Origin: Sparassis latifolia
Taxonomy: Eukaryota; Basidiomycota; Agaricomycetes; Polyporales; Sparassidaceae
Assembly: GCA_018466975.1 (NCBI GenBank)
Contig: CM031561.1
Span: 930,001-994,000, forward strand
DNA length: 64,000 nt
Direction: 5' to 3'
The position numbers were made by a program, and so were the translations under genes. Under the pieces are notes generated by a model. That model saw only the letters and a list, made by a program, of their open reading frames with translations, searched no databases and was not told where the DNA came from. Positions 1 to 9,692 of this stretch are shown one piece after another (the first letter of the stretch is position 1; the number at the start of each line of letters is the position of its first letter).

Positions 1-356
1 AATCTTCAGTCTCGTCCCCGGAGATGCCTTCGCTCTCTGCAGGATTTCTTCCTCCATACTCCAACCCCTGTTGTAAGGCTGCGCCAGATATGACACGCCG
101 GTACAAAGGCACGTCGAGAGATCGCGCGACAAATTCAATGGCATCTTGTCCGACGGTCTGGTAGAGATACGAGTCGAGCTCCTCTACTCTGGATGCAATG
201 GGAGAAAGTCGAAGATTAAACGAGATGTGGAATCAAACCTTTGCCATGTTCTGGACCGAGGGACGCAGCAGCGACAAGTTCGTGTCCGTTGCGGAAGCAA
301 TGCAATAAATTGTAGCAGCTGTCTTTTCCGCCGCTGAGGAGCGCGACGTACTTCAT
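1..356 (-). CDS. DPH6: Diphthine--ammonia ligase, 5' part only (runs off the window)
   Basis: Last step of diphthamide synthesis on elongation factor 2: ATP-dependent amidation of diphthine in the cytosol. The ATG is at 356-354. The protein opens with MKYVALLSGGKDSCYN, the PP-loop (SGGKDS) of the adenine-nucleotide alpha-hydrolase fold, followed by LLHCFRNGHELVAAASLGPE. A 52-nt intron (187-238) separates this from VEELDSYLYQTVGQDAIEF and DVPLYRRVISG, both typical of Dph6/ATPBD4, and the reading ends in an acidic GDETED stretch. Only the N-terminal domain is present. The rest of the ligase and any C-terminal YjgF/Rid-like domains would lie to the left of the window. It is divergent from UBA1 across 190 bp. 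Family assignment is secure from the PP-loop and the following conserved blocks. Confidence 0.9.
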
Positions 357-546
357 CTGGCAGGACTCGGAGGTGCTGACAACGTTATAGCAAGATGCTT
401 GATCATCAGCCCGATCGCGTGTGACGGAACGCGTACCGCTGTGACATGTGACCTGCCCCGCCCGCTGCCCTGCGAGCGTTCATTCATCCTCCTCTGCGAT
501 CTCCATCCCCAACTAGCTCACCTCTTTTTTCTGCTCTGTACAATCA
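357..546. promoter_or_regulatory. Divergent promoter region DPH6 / UBA1
   Basis: 190 bp separate the two start codons, so both promoters must overlap here. There is a pyrimidine-rich stretch (about 480-535) just before the UBA1 ATG, as is common upstream of fungal start codons. No clear TATA box is seen. Confidence 0.5.
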
Positions 547-3500
547 ATGTCGTCTAACCTTCCATCCGCGATGGACATAGATGAGGCCGCAATCGACGAA
601 GGTCTCTACTCTCGTCAACTGTGAGCGTGGTGTCCGCGTTCTATTTACCTGCCAGGCTGATTGATGCGTGTGTTCAGCTATGTGCTTGGACATGAAGGTG
701 AGCTACGCTGGAAAATGTTTGAACGGCGACCTTTAATCGATTCGCGTCAGCCATGAAGCGCATGGCGGCCTCCAACGTATTGATCGTTGGAGTGAAAGGT
801 CTGGGCGTCGAAATTGGTGAGCGCAGGTCATGTGCGGGAAGTTAGTGCAGGATGTGACGTCCATTCACAGCCAAGAATGTTGTATTAGCTGGTGTCAAGT
901 CTGTCACAATCTTTGATCCCGAACCAGTACAAGTGCAAGATCTCAGCACACAGGTGGGTTCCGTTCCTCGAAATGCGTAGTACGGTCTGACAGTCTCGCA
1001 GTTTTTCTTACGCGAGGACGATATTGGAAAGCCACGTGCAGAAGCAGCTGTTCGCCGACTCGCTGAACTGAATGCTTATGTACCAGTGCGTAATCTTGGC
1101 GGTCAGCCAGGCAAGGAAATATCGGTAGACCAGATTGCTGGCTTTCAAGTGCGTCGCGCTTGATTTCTAGGGCTGGTTGCGCGCTCATGGTACCGTAGGT
1201 TGTAGTCCTGTGTGGCGCTACTCTGCAAAAGCAGCTTGAAATTAACAATTGGACACACGAGAATGGCGTTCACTTCATCGCCGCTGATACGCGTGGTCTC
1301 TTCGGGTACGCTACTTTGTTAACCCTTGAAAGATATTGTGCTCAGGTTGTTATCTCGCAGTACGGTGTTCAACGACTTTGGGTCGAAATTCACATGCGTA
1401 GATCCAACTGGGGAGCAACCGTTGAATGGAATGATCGTAGAGGTTTCTCAAGTGCGTGCATCAGTACGGGCACTCGTTCATAACTGATATGTTGCATGAT
1501 CAGGACGAGGAAGGTCTTGTAACATGCCTAGATGAGACGCGTCATGGACTAGAAGATGGCGACTTTGTCACATTCACCGAAGTTCAGGGCATGCCTGAGT
1601 TGAATGGATGCGAACCTCGAAAGGTCACGGTTAAAGGTCCCTACACGTTCGCCATTGGCGATACATCCAAGCTGAGCGCGTATCAGAGGGGCGGTATCTT
1701 TACTCAAGTCACGATGCCTAAGCTGCTCGAGTTTGTGAGCAGTTTCATTAGCATCATTGAAAGCATTCTTGACATAGTCCGGCAGAAACCTCTCAGAGAG
1801 TCTCTCAAGTCCCCAGAGTTCTTTATCACCGACACTGCGAAGTGGGACCGCCCTGCTACGCTTCATGCAGGTTTCCAGGCTCTTTCGGAATTCCAGGCGA
1901 AATATCAACGACTTCCCCGTCCTCGGAATTCTGAAGATGCGGCGACGCTTGTGGCCCTTACGAAGAAAATAGAGCCAGAGATTGATGAGAAAGTAATCAC
2001 CGAGCTGGCGTACCAAGCCACTGGCGATGTGTCTCCAATTGTGGCTGTTATTGGAGGTTTCGTAGCACAAGAAGTCCTGAAAGCTGTATCCGCGAAGTTC
2101 CACCCGATGGTGCAACACTTGTACTTCGACTCTCTGGAATCTCTTCCCGACGCTCTTCCGACTGAGGAAGACTGTCAACCCCTTGGCTCCCGATATGATG
2201 CTCAAATCGCTGTCTTCGGAAAAACTTTCCAGGACCAGATAAGTAATCATCGCCAGTTCCTCGTCGGCTCAGGTGCCATTGGTTGTGAGATGTTGAAGAA
2301 CTGGAGTATGATGGGTGTCGCTTCAGGGCCAAACGGTGTTATTCACGTCACGGATCTTGATACCATTGAGAAGAGCAACCTTAACCGTCAGTTCTTGTTC
2401 AGAGCGAAGGATCTTGGCAAATTCAAGTCCGAAGTCGCTGCTGCGGCTGTTGCGGACATGAACCCTGATTTGAAGGGTAAGATCGTGAGCAAGCAAGAGC
2501 CAGTGGGTCCGGACACCGAGAGTACGTTTGCAAAGACTGTTCAGTGTGATCATAGACTGACGCTTGGGTAGATGTATACGGACCGTCATTCTATCAAAGT
2601 ATTGACGGTGTCACCAACGCATTGGACAACATCAGAGCTCGTAAGTAGCTCGGCGAATGAGCGTACCTGCCTCGCCCCTAACCGTCTCTCCTTCCCAGGT
2701 CAGTACATGGATCAGCGATGTGTTTTCTACCTGAAGCCTCTTCTCGAGTCGGGAACCTTGGGGACCAAGGGAAACACGCAGGTCGTCATTCCTCATGTCA
2801 CGGAGTCCTACTCCTCTTCGCAAGACCCACCAGAGAAGGAGACGCCTTCATGCACCGTCAAGAACTTCCCGAACGCAATCCAGCATACCATTGAGGTAAC
2901 GCAATACTGCATCTTTCAGCGGGAATACTATTGAAGTTGTTGTGATTTTATTCAGTGGTCAAGAACGGAGTTCGATAACCTGTTTGTCAAACCTGCACAG
3001 GCTGTAAACGCGTATCTATCTGAACCAAACTATCTGGAGAACAACCTCAAGTACTCCGGTCAACAGAAGGAGCAGATCGAACAGATTGTTTCGTACCTGG
3101 TCACCGACAAGCCCCTCACGTTCGAGGAATGCATTGTCTGGGCAAGACTGCAGTTTGAGGAACGCTACAACAACGCCATTCGCCAACTCTTGTTCAGCTT
3201 GCCGAAGGATGCGGTTACTAGCACTGGTCAACCGTTCTGGAGTGGTCCGAAGAGGGCGCCCGATCCATTGACATTCGATTCGAGCGACGTGAGTGCCCGC
3301 CTCAGTCCTAATGACATGGGCTGATGACTTGTGTCTTTTATAGCCCACTCACCTCCAATTCATCATTGCGGCTGCAAACTTGCATGCATTCAACTATGGC
3401 TTACGAGGAGAGACGGACCCAGCACTGTTCAAAAAGGTCGCTGATTCGATCATTGTGCCCGAGTTCACACCAAGGAGTGGTGTTCAGGTCCAGATTAATG

Positions 3501-4431
3501 AGAACGAGCCCGTTCTCAACGCTGCCAGTGCCGGTGAGTATTCGCCATTTTGCCTGCTTTGTGACCACTCACCGTCACCTGTAGATGCTAGTGATCTGTC
3601 CAATTTGATGAAGAGGTTGCCCGCTCCTTCATCGCTGGTCGGATATCGTCTCAACCCTGTGGAGTTCGAGAAGGACGATGACACGAACCACCACATCGAC
3701 TTCATCACCGCAGCGTCCAACCTGCGAGCAATGAATTACAACATCCAGCCTGCAGATCGTCACACCACCAAGCAGATTGCGGGCAAAATCATCCCCGCTA
3801 TCGCTACGACGACATCGCTCATCACTGGTCTGGTGTGCTTGGAGCTCTACAAGGTCTGTTTTCTCATCTATGAGTGAATCATCTAGGTCTTGAATTGTTC
3901 GTTAGATCATCGACGGCAAGAAGAAACTTGAGAGTTACAAGAATGGCTTCATCACCCTCGCGCTACCGTTCTTCGGCTTCTCGGAACCCATCGAGGCCAA
4001 GAAGAACAAATTCAATAACACTGAATGGACCCTTTGGGATCGTTTCGAGTTCAAGAACGATCCGACGCTCAAGGAGATCATGGACTGGTTCCGGAAGGAG
4101 CACAAGCTCGATATCAGCATGGTCAGCCAAGGCGTCAGTATGCTGTGGAGTTCATTCATTGGCAAAAAGAAGGTGCTTATTGTGTTGCGTGGAGCCGTCA
4201 CTTGCGCTCACTCGTGTACAGAGCGAAGAACGTTTGCCGATGAAGTTCAGCAAGCTCGTCGAACAGGTCAGCAAGAAGCCTATTCCCCCTTACGTTCGGC
4301 ATCTCGTCGTCGAAGTCATGGTGTCTGATGAGGAGGGCGAGGACGTTGAGGTAAGTTGCCTCTCTCTACCCGACTCAGCAGCCTAAACTAAATGCTCTCT
4401 TTAGGTGCCGTTCATCGTGGTACACCTGTAG
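547..4431 (+). CDS. UBA1: Ubiquitin-activating enzyme E1
   Basis: Activates ubiquitin by adenylation and thioester formation, then charges E2 enzymes; acts in cytosol and nucleus. The first exon (ATG 547) reads [20 protein letters not shown] and leads into LYSRQLYVLGHE, the classical E1 start. The inactive adenylation repeat follows ([18 protein letters not shown]). The active adenylation domain begins near 2260 with the [13 protein letters not shown] nucleotide-binding loop. The catalytic cysteine is the TGC at 2851-2853 in [11 protein letters not shown]. The C-terminal ubiquitin-fold domain closes the protein ([20 protein letters not shown], then PFIVVHL). About 16 short introns interrupt it, including one that leaves a 20-nt microexon (678-697). 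The final exon codes for only a few residues. No key residue is missing and the length fits the family (about 1000 aa). Confidence 0.95.
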
Positions 4432-4850
4432 TGGCGCGAGGATCAATCATGTCGAGAAGGCTGTAACCTGTACGCGGACTGATAGAAGTCGTTAGTGAAT
4501 AATGTAGCTATATACACAGATCATATGCGGTGCTTCGCATTGTACTCGATGCCTCAAGGACCCAGACGGACTTCTGAGTCTTCATACATACTGGCCCCAA
4601 TCGAACGCTATTACTGGTACCTACGATACAAAAAGTAAGTTCAAAGCATGTCAGCGCTGTAGGACAGACTACACGAAGGGGTAGAGGCTTATATATAGGT
4701 CCTCAGTGTGCTGGAGCCACTGAAGTCCTCCGTAATCCTTCGATGACGCTCATAAGTTTCCTCTATCTCTGGCAGTTCTAACTACAGCGTGCGTAGATGC
4801 CCATTCTGGGCAGCGAGGTCCGGCTAACAACCCGTCCATGAACTTTCCAG
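4432..4850. other. Intergenic stretch between UBA1 and the decayed glutaminase
   Basis: No convincing coding signal. It holds the UBA1 3' end and possibly further eroded 5' glutaminase sequence that I cannot recognise at protein level. Confidence 0.4.
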
Positions 4851-6172
4851 TCGATCGCTGCGTCGTACGTCCAGCAGTGGCAAAAATTTGCTACGGCAAG
4901 CGATGGTCTGCATCTCACTCTCGAGGCAGGTTTCTGCTCATCAGGTGTTTGCCTAACGGATTATCATCAGTATGGCAATGATTCTACGTCGGTATCATCG
5001 TCTAAATGCGGTGGTTCACGAGAGCCTGACTCCCAACCTTTTCAGATGGGGACTAACATATAATATGTTCGCGGACAAATTGTTGGGTACTAACATTATT
5101 CCTGGTGTGGTTTACGGCATGCGTGAGTTGATCTGGTTCTCTATTCATGTTGATTTGAAGGCTTTTTTCCCGATTTTATATCTGGATTTGAAGGCTCGCT
5201 GCTCATCGCTCCGCAGAGACGGCCTTTTATAATACCACTGCGAGTGAGTAGGGCTGTAAGATTGAACGGACCCAAGTCTAACTGCTCTGGATCACCATCA
5301 ATCTAATAGGCACTTTCGGTGTGCAGTTGGACACAAGGTAGGATACCCCTGTTACTATCCGAAGACATAGTGACAACGCGTCTCCAGGGATACCTATACA
5401 TCTACTAGTCAGTGTTATATCTGTTGCTTCCATTTTCTGACTCAGTTTGTCGCAGGCTGGTAATTATGGACGGCCGCCTTTGTCACGTCCACAACGGTCC
5501 GAGACATATTCATCAATAAGGTAATCGATTACGCCGCAGATGGACACAGCTCCCTACCTCTAGGTGGTGGTGGTGGTGGTGTATTACCGGCATGGGTCCC
5601 AGTTAGGAAGTCGTACTAATGTACTACGCAATCCCGACGTGTATTACTACAGCGACGCATCCGTAAACAATGCCGTTCCGAAAGCCTCATACTCCTCAAC
5701 CGCAGCTCACGGCCAATTGCACAAAAAGAAGGCAGATCAAGGGTTAAAACCTGGCAGGAAAAATTCGTGCAAAAAACCTGTCCAGGAATCAGATGGGGTT
5801 CGCCACCGATCTGATAACACTCACCCGATTGGTACTCCGCAACCAATGGATAAGTGAATACTGTTTTCGAGGCACGGCCTGTTGTCGGTTCTAACTTCCC
5901 CCTGGTGAGTTTCTTTGTCATAACCAAAAAAATACCACATGCGCCAACTTCTTAGTCCAGTTGGCATTGCCATCCCAAGATAATAACGGTACCAATGGCT
6001 CCAGTCGGGAGGTACAAACGGATCTGGGAGTGCAGGCGGAGGAGCTTCAGGTGGAAGCCCGAGCTCCAACAAATCTTCGGGATCGAGGCTTGCTACAGGA
6101 TCGTTGGGTACCACATTCAGCACAGTAGTTTCTCTCCTTTCATGGTTACGCTCGCTTAGTGGTATTCTCTGA
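4851..6172 (+). pseudogene. Decayed secreted glutaminase (GtaA-like, DUF1793/DUF4965 family), 3' half only
   Basis: Fungal glutaminases of this family are about 690-residue secreted enzymes. Only C-terminal pieces are recognisable, in the right order and in shifting frames: IAASYVQQWQKFATASDG (4855 on), YGNDSTS, WGLTYNMFADKLLGTNIIPG (about 5045-5105), TAFYNTTAS and TFGVQLDTR (5220-5340), LWTAAFVTSTTVRDIFINK (from 5464), FEARPVVGSNFPL (about 5865-5905), LALPSQDNNGTNGS after an intron-like gap, and a Gly/Ser-rich, hydrophobic tail ending in TGA at 6170-6172. Splice-like GT and AG scars sit between the pieces. An in-frame TAA at 5461 directly precedes LWTAAF, frames change between blocks, and a GGT run (5563-5580) sits where the family normally continues. 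No start or signal peptide is seen. Relic of a lost gene; identification is by remembered family motifs. Confidence 0.75.
5563..5580 (+). repeat. GGT trinucleotide microsatellite (6 units)
   Basis: Six perfect GGT units inside the glutaminase relic, immediately after codons that still align to the family. Likely expanded after loss of coding constraint. Confidence 0.85.
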
Positions 6173-6266
6173 TGGATCTAATTGGGAACAACTATTGTTA
6201 TTGGTCAATCCGCGCACATTATCTCTTCGAGTCTGCATTCGCCCATCGGTACTGAAAGAACAAAAC

Positions 6267-8402
6267 CTAGCGCGCAGAGGGCTCATAGCCAACCAGCCAC
6301 TCCGCCATCGCTGCCAGTACTTGCTTCTGAACCGCAGCGATGGTAGCATCCACCTGGCCGGATGCCGTGAGGAGATCAGAACAATGGAAACCGTCCCCCA
6401 CTGCAATGCGTTGCGACTGCGTGCTCTTGAAGTTCGTTCCATCGGCGGAAACTGTCGCTTCTCTCCATGGGTCGCCTGCGAGGTTAACGAACGTACCCTT
6501 CAGTCTCACACCAAAGGCATGGACTTCTGAGAATGAAAGACGTACGTTGACCATTTGCGAAGAATAACCTGTCCACGTTCACGAACCAACCATCGTAAGC
6601 TGCGTTCGTGGCATCAACGTTGGGGGCGGTCGCGACCGGGAACTGCTCAGGGAAAAAGTATGTGCACTGACGCTGAACCCCCAACGTTAGCGCCCGAAGA
6701 GATGTAAAATATTAATCAAATCATTCACCTCGTCGTAGATCGGCTGAATAAGTCGCGAAACAAGGCTCGGCCATCCGGTAGGAGCACCGTCTAGCAGGAA
6801 ACCCATATAGTTGCAGCTGGATACGACGTCAGCGTCGGTAGGAAAACATTAAAGGAATAGATATCTACACTATCCACTCCCACGATCGACTCGAGTCGTT
6901 GATCTCTATGTCCGTGTAGTAGGACTGCGTGGGGTCGTAGGATCCTAGGCAGGTCCTATGAGGCGAGAAAGGTCAATCAAGCTCAATCAAGGAAGGTGTC
7001 TATCACGCACTCTGCATCATAATCGCCGCAAACTGCAGAAGAGAGAGGACAGTGAGCATCTTCCTATGGATAAACAAAGTCCTCTCTCACTGAGATAGTA
7101 GTAGGTGTCTGCCCAGTACGTTCCCCACGCGTTGAGTGCGTGTTCAAGACCCCACCCCTGCGCAGGTGCATTTACGCCATCTTTGACCTCCAATGCATCG
7201 CAGAATTCAAAGAACTGCGCGCCAGGCCCCACATACGGCTGCAGCGACTGCCAATCCCAGAGATTGTTCCTCACTACAGAACGTCAGAATATGACCAACA
7301 ACCGGGAATTCGGTACTCACAGGCCCCGGTGAAGTCATCGGGATGCGACAGACTCATGTTGAATAGGGTCTTCATGGCGTCTTGTTCCTCCGTCGTGCCG
7401 GTTGTGAAGACCGTGTCCAGGTACGCGATCACAGCTTCAACATCTGCGGAGCAGTTCTGCGGCATGTATTGCCGGATGGGCTCGAAGTATCCCCAGTAGT
7501 CACTAGAACACATCTGAGAATGATCGAAATTTGCTCAAGCAGCATACATACACAATACTCTCGACTACGGCCGACGAGGCATACGCAGCTCTGAAGACAC
7601 CGGGCTGGCTAGTTATTGAATATCCTCGTTAGTGAGACCAGACTACGCCCAACTCTGCGTGAATCTTACTTCGCCACAGTAAAGCTGGTCAGTGCACCAG
7701 AATAACTTCCTCCGATTAGAATCCAAGGAGCCTCGGTTGGTGTAACGTGATCTCCCCCGGGCATGGGCAAATCTGCGTTACTGGCGAAGTAAACGAGATC
7801 GTCGATCGCCTGCTGGATCGTGTGGACCTGCAAGCTTTGAACAGAGAGGTTCTGATACGGGTTTGAATAGCCATAGAAACGGTGTTCCAACACAATCGTC
7901 GCGCCGTTCTGTTGCTCCGCGATGAGCCCATTCATAGTGTCATTGGTAAGATAACTCTCATAGCCTTCACAAGTGCAAGCGATCAACAAGTTAATGATGA
8001 AAATGATATCTGGAAGTACCGTCCGCATTGATTTCACCGGGAGTAAGCAGGATGATAGGTCCACCTTTTCCGCGACAATCGTTTGCGTGAGACACTGGAG
8101 TTCGCGACAACCTGGAACGTACCAGGTTCATAGAACTCGTACGTGAACCAGTATCGTTGCGAGAAAGTACCGAGGCTCGGATTGGTGTGGTCAATCAGCT
8201 GATCGAAATAATAGACGGTGTCGTATGGAGGCAGTTGCGTGCCGTTTCGACTCGTCACTGGTCCATTGACAGATCGGGGGAACACCTTTGGGACACCAGG
8301 CGGATGAGCGGTGTTAGCGCGAAGCTTGCCATCCCGGAGGAGGCCATTGGCGACTGAGGCAAGCAGGAGTAACAAGGGCGCAAGCATCCTGAGAGCGGAC
8401 AT
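6267..8402 (-). CDS. Secreted serine peptidase, family S28 (prolyl carboxypeptidase-like)
   Basis: Secreted or vacuolar serine exopeptidase of the S28 family, which cleaves at proline. ATG at 8402; the start MSALRMLAPLLLLLASVANG is a clear signal peptide. Then come YYFDQLIDHTNP and FSQRYWF (family N-terminus), GGPIILLTPGE, the nucleophile elbow GGSYSGAL (about 7690-7715), and the C-terminal NGDPWREATVS and GDGFHCSDL blocks carrying the acid and histidine of the triad. Cysteine-bearing CGDYDAE and CLGSYDPTQSYY lie between. About ten introns of roughly 50 nt. Stop is TAG at 6269-6267. It reads intact, with all triad positions present. It is convergent with the glutaminase relic 95 bp away and divergent from the photolyase gene. 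Exact substrate preference cannot be read from sequence. Confidence 0.88.
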
Positions 8403-8478
8403 GGCGACTAATATCCTGGAGGAATCCCTGCGCGGAGAGTCTGAGATGGCTCTGGGGTCAATACGCCCAAGTGCCCGG

Positions 8479-8486
8479 TATTTATC
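8479..8486 (-). promoter_or_regulatory. TATA-like box of the S28 peptidase gene
   Basis: GATAAATA on the minus strand, about 80 bp upstream of the ATG at 8402, in the usual distance range for a fungal core promoter. Confidence 0.45.
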
Positions 8487-9059
8487 GGATTGGGCGCACG
8501 TAAATATGCATCAGATTCTCATGCGGATCGAAGAAATCCCCGGGCTTGAGGGAGAAGCACACGAGATACGCGAGACCACCTTCCTTTGGCCATTACATTT
8601 CCTGCTTCCTGCCCTAGCATGCGGTGATCTGTCACGTTTGTTGGTCGACGCCCGCACCATGGCAGATCATGACGCGACGTAACGACAGTTTGAGCGCGAC
8701 GGCCCATGGGGGAAGAGTGAAAGATTGGTGCAGGATACATGGCACATGTTTGAATGATCGCAAAGAAACGCCACGGTCTGAGACACAGTATAATAATATT
8801 AGAGTGTGCTCCACGAGGTGCAGCAGTCAACTCGGCAAGCCGACGATCCGAGCGCCTCGAGATACAAAAATGTAATCGCCACAATTGCAGCTGTCTTGGA
8901 GTCAGAAGGTCGCAGAAGACGGGAGCCTAAAGCCAGCGTGATGCAGTATAGTACATGACATCGGAGGTGGCGGTTACTGGCAGAACTTGAGCAGAACCGT
9001 TCAGATGCTCCCAACACATACTCGATAGCGATCTCTTCATGGATCTGGCGTCTCTCGGG

Positions 9060-9119
9060 TTTCGACGTCAAACCGTTTCGTCACCTTTTGTTTCGACGTC
9101 AAACCGTTTCGTCACCTTT
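9060..9119. repeat. 31-bp tandem duplication with ACGT cores
   Basis: The unit starting TTTCGACGTCAAACCGTTTC at 9060 recurs at 9091 with 29 identical bases. Each copy carries GACGTCA and TCGTCAC, and a third TCGTCAC follows at 9119. Lies about 600 bp upstream of the photolyase start. Confidence 0.9.
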
Positions 9120-9621
9120 CGTCACTTGTCCCCAGTCTTCAACGCGGGTTTGATGTACAGTACTTACTGTAGGGCCGCAGATCGCACTAGCAGCAACGAG
9201 AAATTCTGCTGTACTCAAGCAGATCTTGGAGCCTGCGGTGCGCTGGGAGTTAGGGTTGGTTTCGTTTCCACCCTCAACCTTCCGGAAGGCAGTCTTTCGC
9301 TCGACATATAGGTGTGTAGATATCTGGGCATGGGTTAATCTATTGACGCAATCGTAAATTTCCGGTACTGCGAGACTTTGTATTCTGCGCGTTTCGTGCT
9401 CTCCGCACTGCCGTTTCCCTGGATCATACTGTGTCCAGAATCCCGCCGTACTTTTCACGTTTCATCCAGATCTGATGCCCTGTAAACGTATGTGTGCATC
9501 TGCTGGGCTGATTTTTTCTGAAATTTCGTGGACCCTTGCCAGCACGGCCACGTGATACGCTCGATAGAGTGGAGGTCGGAATCACGATCGCGACGTCGAC
9601 GTCAATGTCTCGGACCGTCCG

Positions 9622-9627
9622 TATAAA
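9622..9627 (+). promoter_or_regulatory. TATA box of the photolyase gene
   Basis: TATAAA 66-71 bp upstream of the ATG at 9693. Paired ACGT elements (9592-9604) and CACGTG (9549-9554) lie just upstream. Confidence 0.55.
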
Positions 9628-9692
9628 GCCAGCAATGCGCGCGCCCGACAGTTCTCTAATCCCAATCACGCGTATCCCCCTGCCCCTCCATC

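Larger units (their letters stand above)
8403..9692. promoter_or_regulatory. 1.3 kb divergent intergenic region, S28 peptidase / photolyase
   Basis: No supported gene. It holds both promoters: a TATA-like GATAAATA on the minus strand (8479-8486) for the peptidase, and for the photolyase a TATA box (9622-9627), an E-box CACGTG (9549-9554), a compound ACGT element (9592-9604) and the 31-bp tandem duplication at 9060-9119. Confidence 0.6.

Noticed and set aside
1549..2250. 233-codon antisense ORF within UBA1
   Set aside because: Shadow of the UBA1 coding frame with no family motif; conserved E1 protein is on the plus strand.
5821..6123. Minus-strand Pro-rich ORF (100 codons)
   Set aside because: The plus strand here encodes the Gly/Ser-rich tail of the glutaminase relic; the reverse reading is its mirror.
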